From NCBI GenBank assembly GCA_964612675.1, contig CAZTDD010000001.1, positions 191,069-255,068 on the forward strand: DNA of 64,000 bases. The letters are read 5' to 3'. Source of the DNA: CAZTDD01 sp964612675 (lineage in GTDB: Bacteria; Hinthialibacterota; Hinthialibacteria; Hinthialibacterales; JAKPRU01). This document shows positions 27,969 through 37,511 of this stretch, piece after piece. Position 1 is the first letter of the stretch. Each line of letters opens with the position of its first letter. Under the pieces are notes generated by a model, which saw nothing but the letters and a program-made list of their open reading frames with translations, had not been told where the DNA came from and searched no databases. Both the position numbers and the translations under genes were made by a program.

Positions 27969-28816
27969 GAAAACCCAATTCTCTCAACGGTACCTTCTTC
28001 CCCGGCCTCTTTCGATACGGCCTATTGGTCGCAGCAGCCTTCCTCTATATTTCGCCGATATTGTTCATGATTGTTGGCAGCCTAAAACCGGATGACAAGG
28101 TACTGGTCGAGGCTGGTTCGCTGAAAGCGCTCTATCCGACGCAAGCCAGCCTGCAGAACTACCGCGACGTATTCGATCGGGTCGACTTCCTTCGCTTCAT
28201 GATGAATTCACTTTTCATTACGGGGACAATCGTCTCCTTCGGCCTGGTGGTAAACTCGATGGCGGCCTATTCGTTTGCGCGGCTCCAGTGGCGTGGACGC
28301 GATCTGTTCTTTATTTTTGTACTGTCCCTGATGATCCTTCCGTTTCAAGCGATCGCTGTTCCTCTCTTCTATCAGATCACAATACTGGGATGGCGAGACA
28401 CATATATTGCCCAGATCGTTCCCTTTATCGCCAATCCGTTCGCAATCTACCTTTTCTACAGTTTCTTCATTGGCATGTCGCGTGAATTGGAGGAGGCGGC
28501 CCGTTGCGACGGGGCAAGTATATTTCGCACCTTCACGACCATAATCGTACCGAATTCCAAACCGGTATACGCCACTGTGACAATTGTGACGTTCCTGTTC
28601 TATTGGGGTTTCTATTTATGGCCGTTGATGGTAACGAGCGGTAAAGAGGTCCGTCCGCTGCCTGTGGCAATCGCGACATTCCAAACTCTTCCTCCCCTCA
28701 AATGGGGCGATATCATGGCTTTTGGTGTCATGATGATCGCACCCGTTTTGATTGTGTTTCTCGTGTTTCAAAAGTGGTTCGTGAGAGGAGTCGCTTCTGC
28801 TTACGGCGAGAAATGA
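27965..28816 (+). CDS. Sugar ABC transporter permease (MalG/UgpE type)
   Basis: 283 residues from ATG 27965; the longer open frame reaching back to 27680 lies inside the previous gene and is not coding. Six membrane helices. The EAA loop (LEEAARCDGASIFRTFTTII) is clear, and the C-terminus QKWFVRGVASAYGEK is typical of MalG-type subunits. It pairs with the upstream permease to form the channel of the importer. Confidence 0.94.
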   Translation: MRKPNSLNGTFFPGLFRYGLLVAAAFLYISPILFMIVGSLKPDDKVLVEAGSLKALYPTQASLQNYRDVFDRVDFLRFMMNSLFITGTIVSFGLVVNSMAAYSFARLQWRGRDLFFIFVLSLMILPFQAIAVPLFYQITILGWRDTYIAQIVPFIANPFAIYLFYSFFIGMSRELEEAARCDGASIFRTFTTIIVPNSKPVYATVTIVTFLFYWGFYLWPLMVTSGKEVRPLPVAIATFQTLPPLKWGDIMAFGVMMIAPVLIVFLVFQKWFVRGVASAYGEK

Positions 28817-28906
28817 CACCCCACCCGCTCGGTTGTAAACAAGAACGGTTATACTGAATTAAAGAAGAAGCGAGTCTCTTGTGGAGAATACTGAAGGGTC
28901 GGAGTT

Positions 28907-30814
28907 ATGGACATCAAAGACAGCAAATCTGAAGAACAAAAGAAGAAAACCGATCAGAAACCCGAGATACCTCAGTCGCCATGGCGGTCGTGGCCTTTGC
29001 TATTGGCGTTGGTCGTCGCTTGGATATTCCTGTTACAGGGCTTCGGGACGGAATACCCGTCGATATCCTACTCGAAATTCAAGAGCGAACTGAAGTCCGG
29101 CAACATAAAACGCGTTGAGGCGAAGGGAGAGACAATTACCGGCGAATTTAAGAAGCCGATTGAGATTCAAGTACCTGCAGGCTTAACCGGCGAAGAAACA
29201 AAGAAACAGAAAATCGAGCGATTCGAGACAACAACACCTCCCTTTGGGGATGAAAAACTGACGGATCAACTGATTTCGCAGGATATAGAATTCGTATCGA
29301 AAGGTTCAGCGGAAGGTGGTTTCTGGATCGTATTGGCAAACCTGCTTCCGTTTCTTCTTCTGATCGGTATCGGAATCCTCATCATGCGCCGAGCAACGCA
29401 GCAGGCCGGTGGCATGATGTCTATCGGGCGTTCAAAAGCCAAGAAATTCGAGAAAGAACACACCTCAGTTACGTTCGAAGACGTCGCCGGGCTCAAAGAG
29501 GCCAAGGAAGGTCTCAAGGAAATCATCTCTTTTCTGCGGGAACCCGATCGCTACACACGTCTGGGGTGCCGAGTACCGAAAGGCGTGTTGCTTGTCGGAC
29601 CGCCGGGTTCAGGAAAGACACTCCTGGCCCGGTCGGTGGCGGGCGAAGCGGAATGTCCCTTTTATAGCATTACGGGATCGGATTTTATGGAAATGTTTGT
29701 CGGTGTTGGGGCATCGCGGGTGAGGGATTTATTCAAAACCGCTAAACAGAATACACCTTGTATTATTTTCCTCGATGAATTGGACTCCGTAGGACGACAT
29801 CGTGGAGCAGGTCTTGGCGGCGGTCATGACGAGCGCGAGCAAACACTCAACCAGCTCTTGTCCGAAATCGATGGATTCGAACCAACAGACAACCTTGTCG
29901 TAATGGCGGCCACGAATCGTCCCGATATCTTGGACCCGGCTTTGCTCCGTCCGGGACGTTTCGACCGGCGCGTCACCGTCGATCTACCGAGTGTTCACGA
30001 GCGGGCCGAAATCCTCAAAGTGCATGCGCGCAAGGTTCCCCTGAAAGACGATGTCGATCTTGAGGAAATCGCTCGATCGATGCCCGGCCGTTCCGGTGCC
30101 GACCTCAGCAACCTGGTAAACGAAGCGGCTCTTATGGCGGCAAAAGAAGGTAAAGAAAAGGTCGGTAAGGAAGATTTCAGTCGTGCGCGCGATCAGATCC
30201 TTATGGGGCAGCAGCGCAGCGGCATTGTGTTGCGCGGTCGTGAGAAGCACGCCATCGCCGTGCATGAAGCCGGTCATGCGCTTGTCGCCCATTTGGAACC
30301 GGAAGCCGATCCCGTCGAAAAGGTCAGCATTATCCCGCGCGGACGCGGACTGGGAGCCACCCAGCAATTACCGGAAGAACGATACAACTTTACGGCAGAC
30401 TACCTGCGGGCGCGTCTCAAAGTGATGCTCAGCGGCCGTGCAAGTGAGAGCGCTGTCCTCGGATCGATTTCGACCGGTGCGGCCGACGACCTGAGCCAGG
30501 CAACCCGTCTTGCACGTCGAATGGTCAGCCAGTGGGGAATGAGCGAGAAATTCCACCATGTCGCGTTTCAAGACGGGGACACGGATGTGTTTCTCGGCGA
30601 GCAAATCGCTCAGCAACGGGAATACAGCGAGGAAACCGCTCGTGAAATCGACTTGGAAGTGAAGGACCTGATCGACGAGTGTTACAAAGGCGCTCTCAAT
30701 ATCCTTCAAGAGAATCAAGATAGACTCAAACATATCGCCGAGGTCCTCGAAGAAGAGGAAACCCTGGAAGGAGAACAGCTCAAAAACCTTCTTGACGGTA
30801 ATGAAAAAGAATAA
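28907..30814 (+). CDS. ftsH: ATP-dependent zinc metalloprotease FtsH
   Basis: 635 residues. Two membrane helices (about 28-45 and 143-163) flank a periplasmic domain of about 95 residues. AAA+ module: Walker A GPPGSGKT, Walker B IIFLDELDS, second region of homology ATNRPDILDPALLRPGRFD. Protease module: HEAGH zinc site and the third ligand Asp in the ADDLSQAT segment. It degrades misassembled membrane and selected cytosolic proteins. It follows the ABC genes by 90 bp but is probably transcribed on its own; a strong terminator follows. Confidence 0.97.
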   Translation: MDIKDSKSEEQKKKTDQKPEIPQSPWRSWPLLLALVVAWIFLLQGFGTEYPSISYSKFKSELKSGNIKRVEAKGETITGEFKKPIEIQVPAGLTGEETKKQKIERFETTTPPFGDEKLTDQLISQDIEFVSKGSAEGGFWIVLANLLPFLLLIGIGILIMRRATQQAGGMMSIGRSKAKKFEKEHTSVTFEDVAGLKEAKEGLKEIISFLREPDRYTRLGCRVPKGVLLVGPPGSGKTLLARSVAGEAECPFYSITGSDFMEMFVGVGASRVRDLFKTAKQNTPCIIFLDELDSVGRHRGAGLGGGHDEREQTLNQLLSEIDGFEPTDNLVVMAATNRPDILDPALLRPGRFDRRVTVDLPSVHERAEILKVHARKVPLKDDVDLEEIARSMPGRSGADLSNLVNEAALMAAKEGKEKVGKEDFSRARDQILMGQQRSGIVLRGREKHAIAVHEAGHALVAHLEPEADPVEKVSIIPRGRGLGATQQLPEERYNFTADYLRARLKVMLSGRASESAVLGSISTGAADDLSQATRLARRMVSQWGMSEKFHHVAFQDGDTDVFLGEQIAQQREYSEETAREIDLEVKDLIDECYKGALNILQENQDRLKHIAEVLEEEETLEGEQLKNLLDGNEKE

Positions 30815-30856
30815 CTCGCTACGTATCGATAAGAACATAGAAATGCATATCAATAG

Positions 30857-30881
30857 AAAAAGGGCCATTCAGGCCCTTTTT
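30857..30881. terminator. Bidirectional intrinsic terminator after ftsH
   Basis: A-tract plus GGGCC (30857-30866), 5-nt loop, then GGCCC plus T-tract (30872-30881). Perfect stem with A-run and T-run on opposite sides, so it can end both ftsH and the convergent BON gene. Confidence 0.88.
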
Positions 30882-30933
30882 CCTTTCCCTCCTTCATATT
30901 TGCAGCATCAATTCAACGATTGGCAATCCCCCT

Positions 30934-32436
30934 TCAATATGGGTGATAAGGGGCACCTCCCGGGAAATAGTAATCCGGTCCGTATCGAACCTTCAGCTCA
31001 TTCACCACTGTTTTAGCGCCGCCTTCATAGGCGTTGTCGATCGCGGCTTTCTTTTCGCCCCAGGTATCTACCGTTCCCTCGAGCGTAGCCGTTTTCTCTT
31101 CGACAGTTACACTCACCTCATCGCTGTCGACAAAGGGGCTCCACCAGAGTTCGTCTTTGATATCCTGAACAATTTCCCAGTCGCTCTTCTCGGGCCACAC
31201 ATAGTCAACCGTCAGCCGGTTGGCGACATCCACAACACCTTTCATCCGCGAGGCCACTTCCTCCGCCTTATTCTTCTCAAACGACGTGTCCACGGTGCCA
31301 TTTAGGTACACCTTCCCGTTCGCTGCAGAGACGGTGATATCGGGACGGTACGTATAGGTGTTCCGTTCTAATGCCTCTCTAACCCGATCCGATAATACCG
31401 GATCGGACACGGATTCTTTCGGTCGTACCTTCAGATGGTTCTTCACTCTCCAAACACCGACTGTATTCTCTGTGTCGTTCGCTGCAGCCCTTTTGGCTTC
31501 ACGGTTGTCGACAGTACCGCTCAATCGAACGACCCCATCGTCTACAGAGACGTCGACCTTAAATTCCGCGACACGTGGGTCGTATAGGAAAGCACGCTCT
31601 ATCGAGTCTTTGACCTCCGAGTCGCTTAATGGGGCAGAGCGCGGTGCAGGCCGTTTCCGCTGCATCGGTTCGTCCACCCACCACTGAACCTTCACGTCAC
31701 TCGCGTCGACGCTGTTGACACCAGCCACCCAGCAGAGAGTTTTTGCTTGCGTTTTTTCAGCAGCGCTGGCGACGGTGCCGTCCAGATTCACTTCACCCTC
31801 ATGAACCGTCACTGAAAGCGAGGTTTCATCAACCCATACGTATACCTCGATACGACGACGGATCTCAGCAGCAACTTCGCTGTCAAGTCGCACCTCTTTT
31901 TGATCCACTCGGATGTTGTTCTTGATTTCTCGAACACCCTTCACGTTTTTTGCAACATACTCACTCAATGACCGTTCAGGCCAAGAATCCACACTGCCGG
32001 TCAAAGTCACAACGCCACCCTGAACCTCTGCCTCGACCTCGTAGGAATCCGTTGCGGGATCTTCGCGAAGAGCTGCTTCTACGTCGCCTTCGACCTCCGC
32101 ATCAGACCGCTCAATTGGTTTGACCCGAATGTCATTCACGACTGATTTCACCCCTTTGATACTTTCACCGATTGTGGCGGCGCGCTGCTTCGCCAGCAGA
32201 TTGTCCACGGAACCCGATAACGTCACAATACCATCCGCGACGTCCACATCGATTAAATGAGAACTTACCGCGTCATCCGTAAGCATTTCATTTTCAATCG
32301 CCCATCGGATATTCGTCTCATTGACTTTCCAGTCTTCCGACTGTTGAGCGAAAGAGACTCCGTTCATCCATAAGAGCGCCAACGCCGTCAGAGCACAATA
32401 TGTCAGCGATTTCCTGATGTTGTCTGCAAATATCAT
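30934..32436 (-). CDS. Periplasmic protein with six BON domains
   Basis: 500 residues. AAGGAGG lies 7 nt before the ATG. A signal peptide ends VSFAQQ. Six BON domains follow at about residues 35-107, 112-180, 184-253, 273-341, 350-417 and 425-488, each with the core pattern V-x-L-x-G-x-V-(D/x)-(S/T/N) then an A-rich helix and a closing VxxxI/LxV strand. BON repeats occur in OsmY-type periplasmic stress proteins and in secretins and are thought to bind membranes or stabilise periplasmic proteins. OsmY has two, so six is long. A role in osmotic or envelope stress fits the MscS and RND neighbours. Confidence 0.9.
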   Translation of the reverse strand: MIFADNIRKSLTYCALTALALLWMNGVSFAQQSEDWKVNETNIRWAIENEMLTDDAVSSHLIDVDVADGIVTLSGSVDNLLAKQRAATIGESIKGVKSVVNDIRVKPIERSDAEVEGDVEAALREDPATDSYEVEAEVQGGVVTLTGSVDSWPERSLSEYVAKNVKGVREIKNNIRVDQKEVRLDSEVAAEIRRRIEVYVWVDETSLSVTVHEGEVNLDGTVASAAEKTQAKTLCWVAGVNSVDASDVKVQWWVDEPMQRKRPAPRSAPLSDSEVKDSIERAFLYDPRVAEFKVDVSVDDGVVRLSGTVDNREAKRAAANDTENTVGVWRVKNHLKVRPKESVSDPVLSDRVREALERNTYTYRPDITVSAANGKVYLNGTVDTSFEKNKAEEVASRMKGVVDVANRLTVDYVWPEKSDWEIVQDIKDELWWSPFVDSDEVSVTVEEKTATLEGTVDTWGEKKAAIDNAYEGGAKTVVNELKVRYGPDYYFPGGAPYHPY

Positions 32437-32667
32437 TGATTATCCTCCTTTATTTGTAAGTATTGATTCCCTCTTTGCTGTTCTGCCTTCCAGCCGATCT
32501 TTTCTAAATACACTACGTTCGGTCGCGAAGTTGACCTGAGATTCGAGGACCCGCACAGTCGATGATCGGTTCTGGGGATATGGATTCGTGGTGAGACTCG
32601 TTGATTGTCCTGTGCAGCCCGGCCTAACGCACTATCTGGCAGACACAGATACGTTCACGCACCGCGT

Positions 32668-32790
32668 TCATCCTCCAAGCGCCGACGCAATCAAACCGAA
32701 CAAGCCGATTACCGCTACCGCTAAAAAGGCAAAGATGAAGCATAAATCGCGTACTTCTGAAAATGTTAATCCTGATTTTCGATTGTGCAT
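32668..32790 (-). CDS. Possible small single-span membrane protein (40 residues)
   Basis: An ATG-TGA frame of 41 codons gives an N-terminal polar segment (MHNRKSGLTFSEVRDLC) and one clear membrane helix rich in Phe, Ala, Val and Leu (residues 18-37), ending Gly-Gly. It lies alone in a 620-bp region between the divergent BON and RND genes. The ribosome binding site is weak (GTGGGAC). Its layout, an entire frame consisting of a soluble head plus one well-formed helix, is more than chance would often give, but conservation is needed to decide. Confidence 0.4.
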   Translation of the reverse strand: MHNRKSGLTFSEVRDLCFIFAFLAVAVIGLFGLIASALGG

Positions 32791-33017
32791 GATTACGTCC
32801 CACGAAAACGATATTTGAGGAAGTACCATTCACGATACTCTATCCGTACTCTTGGTATTTTAACAATTTCAGGTATCTGCACCCTATCGGGCGTTCTCTG
32901 TTTACGGGATGGGGGATTTTCCCACTTTGGCCGCTTTCGCAACGATGACAAGGCTTCCACTCTACATCACGTGTGTATGCAGGAGTCCGGCTCGGATAAA
33001 GAGACGGATACTCAGGT

Positions 33018-33045
33018 TTGTTATGCGTATGTCAATTCATATAAT
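33018..33045 (+). promoter_or_regulatory. Sigma-70-type promoter of the RND efflux operon
   Basis: TTGTTA (33018-33023), 16-bp spacer, TATAAT (33040-33045). Transcription would start near 33052, only about 8 nt before the first possible ATG at 33060, which argues for the later start at 33114. The rest of 32791-33017 shows nothing further. Confidence 0.6.
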
Positions 33046-33113
33046 TACAATGTATAAACATGACAACTCCATTCACTGTTCATAGAATGAGCATCTTCTT
33101 GGGAAAGGTGCGG

Positions 33114-34298
33114 ATGGTGCGACTTGGGAAATGGTCACATGCCTCTTATCGCTCGGTCGTTTGTGTTGGTCCGACCATTTCCGGGAAGCTCGCCGTTTTC
33201 TTTACCTTGTCCCTTCTCCTTATCGCGTGTGCCAAGGAAGAGAAGGCGGAAGAGAATTCGTCCCAGGTCCAGCATGTGCAGACAATTCAAGCCAATGTGG
33301 AAAAGCTAGAGGATACTGTAGAAGGGATCGGTACTCTTCGAGCGCTACAGAGAGTCGAAATTCAAGCCGAAGTGGGAGGTATTGTGCGTCGAATCTTCTT
33401 TGAAGAAGCGGATGAGGTTTATGAAGGAGAACGCCTCCTCAAGATCGACGATGAAAAACTGAACAGACAGCTTGAAGCTCAACAGTCCGCGCTGAACGCA
33501 GCCCAAGCAACGCTGCTGAATGCAAGTCGGACGTTTTCACGATTAAGCGAACTTCGCGAAACGAAAGTCGTATCGGAAGATGACTATGATGAAGCGGAAA
33601 CCAGTCTGATGAAATCTGCGGCGGAGGTCCGGCGGATCGAATCTGAGATCGATTTCATCCGTGAGCAGATTGAGGACACGGTTGTTACAGCTCCGTTTGA
33701 TGGGGTTATCTCGGACAGCCTTGTCGATGAAGGGGATTTCGTCGCCGTTGGAGAACATCTGGCAACTGTTTACCGAATCCGAGAGCTGGAAGTTGAATTT
33801 TCTCTGGCGGAACGTTTCCTCGGATCGGTTCGTGTCGGCCAACCGGTCGACATTTCTGTTGCTGCATTTCCCGACCGCCGCTTCGAGGGAAAGATCGATT
33901 ACGTCGCTCCCGCAGCGGACCCCGCTACACGCGACTTTCTTCTGAAGGCCAAAGTCGACAACAGCGACGGGTTACTCAAGCCCGGAGTTTTCGCGCGTGC
34001 TGTGGTTACGGTCGATACTCACAACAAAAACCCGGTCATTCCGGAAGAGTGTTTGGTCAGCACACGAGAGGGATATGATCTGTTCATAGTCCGGGAGGGT
34101 GTGGCCCACCGAAGGAAGGTCGAAATTGGTTTGAGAAAACCGGGGAAAGTCGAAATCGTCGACGGTCTCGATGTGGGGGAAGAGGTTGTCCGGAAAGGCC
34201 ATATGCAGCTTTCCGACGGAGAACAAGTGACAATAGAAACCTCTTCGAACGAGAAACATCCAACGCAAACGAATACTCGTCGAAAAACCCCTGAATAA
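33114..34298 (+). CDS. RND efflux periplasmic adaptor (membrane fusion) lipoprotein
   Basis: 394 residues from ATG 33114, chosen because of the promoter position and AAAGG just upstream; in-frame ATGs at 33060 and 33087 are alternatives. The signal ends in lipobox LLIAC. HlyD/MFP order is visible: lipoyl half-motif, coiled coil (about residues 110-180, LEAQQSALNAAQATLLNASR), second lipoyl half (APFDGVISDSLVDEGDFVAVG), beta-barrel and membrane-proximal domain. It links the inner-membrane pump encoded 33 bp downstream to an outer-membrane channel. No TolC gene is adjacent. Confidence 0.92.
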   Translation: MVRLGKWSHASYRSVVCVGPTISGKLAVFFTLSLLLIACAKEEKAEENSSQVQHVQTIQANVEKLEDTVEGIGTLRALQRVEIQAEVGGIVRRIFFEEADEVYEGERLLKIDDEKLNRQLEAQQSALNAAQATLLNASRTFSRLSELRETKVVSEDDYDEAETSLMKSAAEVRRIESEIDFIREQIEDTVVTAPFDGVISDSLVDEGDFVAVGEHLATVYRIRELEVEFSLAERFLGSVRVGQPVDISVAAFPDRRFEGKIDYVAPAADPATRDFLLKAKVDNSDGLLKPGVFARAVVTVDTHNKNPVIPEECLVSTREGYDLFIVREGVAHRRKVEIGLRKPGKVEIVDGLDVGEEVVRKGHMQLSDGEQVTIETSSNEKHPTQTNTRRKTPE

Positions 34299-34331
34299 AA
34301 GAGACTTCCGCCGGTATAGGAATACTTCGTC

Positions 34332-37300
34332 ATGATATGGAATCTCTGCATTCGTCGGCCGGTTCTCACGATTGTCGCATTTCTGATTATTGCGATTTTC
34401 GGTATGTATGCATATTACCAAATGCCGGTACGGGAGAATCCCGACGTAGAGTTTCCGATTGTGAGTGTCAATGTCGTACTCCCCGGTGCGGAACCGGAAG
34501 TTGTAGAAACAGAAATCATCGAACCGCTGGAGGAATTGGTCAACACGATCGAAGGTCTGAAAAATCTGAAATCCACCGCTCGGGAACAGGTGGGAATCAT
34601 CACAGCAGAATTCGAACTGTGGCGCGACATCGACGTGGCTGCGCAGGATGTGCGGGATCGCGTGGCACGTGCTCGACGGGACCTACCGGACGACATCGAA
34701 GCTCCGATTGTTCGCAAGATCGATCCCGACGCTCAGCCTATCATGTGGATCGCACTGACCGGAGACGAACGTTGGAATGCAGTAGAACTATCGCAATATG
34801 CGGATGAAACACTGAAAGAACGTTTGGAAAACTTGCGCGGCGTCGGTCAAATCTTAATCGGAGGCCAACAGTTATACGCGGTGCGCCTTCGGTTGGATCC
34901 GGCAAGGCTGGCCGCACATCATCTTACGGTAGGTGACGTCGTCCGTACCGTTCAGACCAACAATGTAAAGATACCGTCAGGCCGCGTCGAAAGCCGAGAG
35001 AGAGAATTCCTTGTTAAAACACTCGGTCAATTCGCGGAAGCGGAACCGTTGAACAGGCTTATCATCACCGAGGAAGACGGTTTTCCCGTCCGAATCGGGG
35101 ACGTCGGCCAAGCTGTTGACGGCGTCGAGGACCCCCGTCAGCTGGCCCGCTTCAACGCACAGACCACCGTGGGCTTAGGGGTCGTCAAACAACGAGATGC
35201 CAATACAGTCGCCCTCGCCGAATCGGTCCGGAATCGTATAGAGCAGCTTTCCAAGGAATTCCCGCCCGGACTCGAGTATATACTCAGCATGGATAATTCA
35301 GAGTACATCGAAGAAAATATCAACGATTTGATTTTTACAATTTTTATTGCCACGTTGTTGGTAATGCTGGTCGTTTTCGGATTCCTTCGAAGCCTGCGTG
35401 GAACCGCAATCACGAGTTTGGCCATGCCGACTTCGCTCCTCGGCGGTCTGGCCCTCGCGTATGTCTTCGGATTCACTCTAAATGTATTGACTCTACTCGG
35501 ATTGATTCTTGCAATCGGGATTGTGATCGATGACGCGATTGTTGTCCTGGAAAGCAGCTACCGACGAATGGAAGAGGGAGACGAAAGGAGGGAAGCCGTT
35601 CGGACGGGCACAAAACTCGTCGCGTTCCCGAATATCGCCAACACACTCTCTTTAGCGGCCGTATTTATCCCGGTGGCTTTTACATCGGGGATAATAGGAC
35701 GATTTTTCTTTGAATTCAGCCTGACAATAGCGGCGACCGTATTCGCTTCGACCTTTACCGCGTTGACGTTGACTCCCATGCTGTGTTCACGGTTCCTCAA
35801 AATCCCGGAACACCGCGGAAAACTGCTTGCATGGTCGGAAAACGTCTTCACAGGTGTCGAGGAAATTTACCGCAGGCTGCTGGCGACGTGTATCAATCAC
35901 CGAGCGATTACGATTCTCTCTGGAGTCGCTCTCTTTGCGGCGGGAATCTGGTGTTTTACAGAATTACCGAAGGAGTTCCTGCCCACTGTGGATCGTGCGG
36001 AGTTCATGGTTTCCTTCGAAACACCCGAAGGCTCTACCATACGGTACACCGATGATTACGCTCGACGCATTGAGCAAGTCCTTTCCGATACTCCTGAAGT
36101 CGAGAGTTACTTTCTCGCCATCGGCTTATCGCAGACCGGGGGGCCGGGCAGAGTGAACAGGGGAATGTCATTCGTTCGTCTCACTCACCGAACAAAGCGC
36201 GAACGCCGTCAGGTCGATATCATGCAATCGCTTCGTGAACGTTTAGCCAAGATCCCGGGTGGGAATGCGTATGTAACCGAAATCGGGGTGATAAGCATCG
36301 CGGGCGCTCCGCTTCAGATCGTACTCCAACATCCAAATCTGATGGAACTGGCCCGTCGCCAAGAGACAATTATGACATGGATGCGTTCCGAGCCGGATTA
36401 CGTCGGTGTGGATTCCGATCTAAAAATGAATAAACCCCAAATAAACGTATCGATATATCGTGACAAAGCGTCGCAAATGGGCATTACTGTGGCGGCGATT
36501 TCCAACACAATGCGATATCTCTTAGGGGAACTCGAAATTTCGGAGATTGAAAGAGAAAGCGAGCGATACGAGATTATTCCCGAGGTTGTCACAAAAGGCG
36601 AGATGACACCTGACGCGTTACGTCGATTGTATGTGCGCAACAATGCAAATCGTCTCGTGTCTCTCGGCAATGTCGTCGATCTTGAAGAAACCATCGGGCC
36701 AAGCGAAATCAATCACTACAATCGTCTTCGTTCCGCAACGATTTCCGCATCCAATCCTCCGGGTGTTGCTCTCGGAGACGCATTGTCTAAGCTTGAAGGC
36801 TATCTTGAAGAGACTTTGCCGGGGACATTCGATTACGAGGTAGCTGGCCGTGCGGAGACGTTTCGAGAATCATTCTATTATCTCACCATCGCTCTGCTTT
36901 TCTCTGTTGTCTTTGTCTATCTAGTGCTGGCTGCACAATTCGAATCGTTCATCCATCCATTTACAATCATGCTGACGTTGCCCCTGGCCTCTGTGGGCGC
37001 ATTCGGCGCGCTATGGGCGCTCGGTATGACGTTCAACATCTTTTCATTTATTGGACTGATCATGCTGACCGGCATGGCAACAAAGAATGCGATCCTGCTG
37101 ATCGATTACACAAATGTACTCGTTCGCGACGAAAAAGACCCCGTCCAGGCGGCCAAAGAGGCTGCTCACATCCGTTTCCGTCCGGTGATCATGACTACCG
37201 TATCAACGGTGCTTGGGCTTATGCCCATCGCCCTCGGTTATGGAGCGGGCGGCGAATCGCGAGCTCCGCTGGGAGTGGCGGTCGCCTCGGGCTTAACCGT

Positions 37301-37391
37301 AACCACCGGCCTGACTCTCCTGGTGATTCCCGTTGTCTACACCGTCTTGCAAACGTTACAACAGAAGATCACTACCTGGATAAGAAAGTGA
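34332..37391 (+). CDS. RND multidrug-type efflux pump, inner-membrane subunit (AcrB/HAE1 family)
   Basis: 1019 residues, the usual length. Twelve membrane helices and two large periplasmic loops. Proton-relay residues are conserved: the Asp-Asp pair in TM4 (GIVIDDAIVV) and the Lys of TM10 (GMATKNAILLIDYTN). The start IRRPVLTIVAFLIIAIFGMYAYYQMPVREN-type block (near residues 6-35) and the porter-domain motif PEVVETEIIEPLEE are typical. It should export hydrophobic or amphiphilic compounds. It forms an operon with the adaptor just upstream. Confidence 0.95.
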   Translation: MIWNLCIRRPVLTIVAFLIIAIFGMYAYYQMPVRENPDVEFPIVSVNVVLPGAEPEVVETEIIEPLEELVNTIEGLKNLKSTAREQVGIITAEFELWRDIDVAAQDVRDRVARARRDLPDDIEAPIVRKIDPDAQPIMWIALTGDERWNAVELSQYADETLKERLENLRGVGQILIGGQQLYAVRLRLDPARLAAHHLTVGDVVRTVQTNNVKIPSGRVESREREFLVKTLGQFAEAEPLNRLIITEEDGFPVRIGDVGQAVDGVEDPRQLARFNAQTTVGLGVVKQRDANTVALAESVRNRIEQLSKEFPPGLEYILSMDNSEYIEENINDLIFTIFIATLLVMLVVFGFLRSLRGTAITSLAMPTSLLGGLALAYVFGFTLNVLTLLGLILAIGIVIDDAIVVLESSYRRMEEGDERREAVRTGTKLVAFPNIANTLSLAAVFIPVAFTSGIIGRFFFEFSLTIAATVFASTFTALTLTPMLCSRFLKIPEHRGKLLAWSENVFTGVEEIYRRLLATCINHRAITILSGVALFAAGIWCFTELPKEFLPTVDRAEFMVSFETPEGSTIRYTDDYARRIEQVLSDTPEVESYFLAIGLSQTGGPGRVNRGMSFVRLTHRTKRERRQVDIMQSLRERLAKIPGGNAYVTEIGVISIAGAPLQIVLQHPNLMELARRQETIMTWMRSEPDYVGVDSDLKMNKPQINVSIYRDKASQMGITVAAISNTMRYLLGELEISEIERESERYEIIPEVVTKGEMTPDALRRLYVRNNANRLVSLGNVVDLEETIGPSEINHYNRLRSATISASNPPGVALGDALSKLEGYLEETLPGTFDYEVAGRAETFRESFYYLTIALLFSVVFVYLVLAAQFESFIHPFTIMLTLPLASVGAFGALWALGMTFNIFSFIGLIMLTGMATKNAILLIDYTNVLVRDEKDPVQAAKEAAHIRFRPVIMTTVSTVLGLMPIALGYGAGGESRAPLGVAVASGLTVTTGLTLLVIPVVYTVLQTLQQKITTWIRK

Positions 37392-37425
37392 GGGAAGAAG
37401 ATAGCTAAGGAATTCTCATCAGCCC

Positions 37426-37441
37426 TTGTACAATAGAAGAG
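37426..37441 (+). repeat. 16-bp element TTGTACAATAGAAGAG, copy 2
   Basis: Exact copy of 9300-9315. It contains TACAAT (37429-37434) as a possible -10, but no good -35 at the usual distance. It lies 70 bp before the mscS-type start codon. Confidence 0.55.
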
Positions 37442-37511
37442 AATACGCTCATAAGAGAGGAAAGAATTCCACACACTCGCAAAAGAACACAACATGGAAG
37501 GAGAAGACACG

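Noticed and set aside
32588..32818. 76-codon plus-strand frame between the BON and RND genes
   Set aside because: No signal, no ribosome binding site and no family features; the opposite strand holds a better small membrane-protein candidate.
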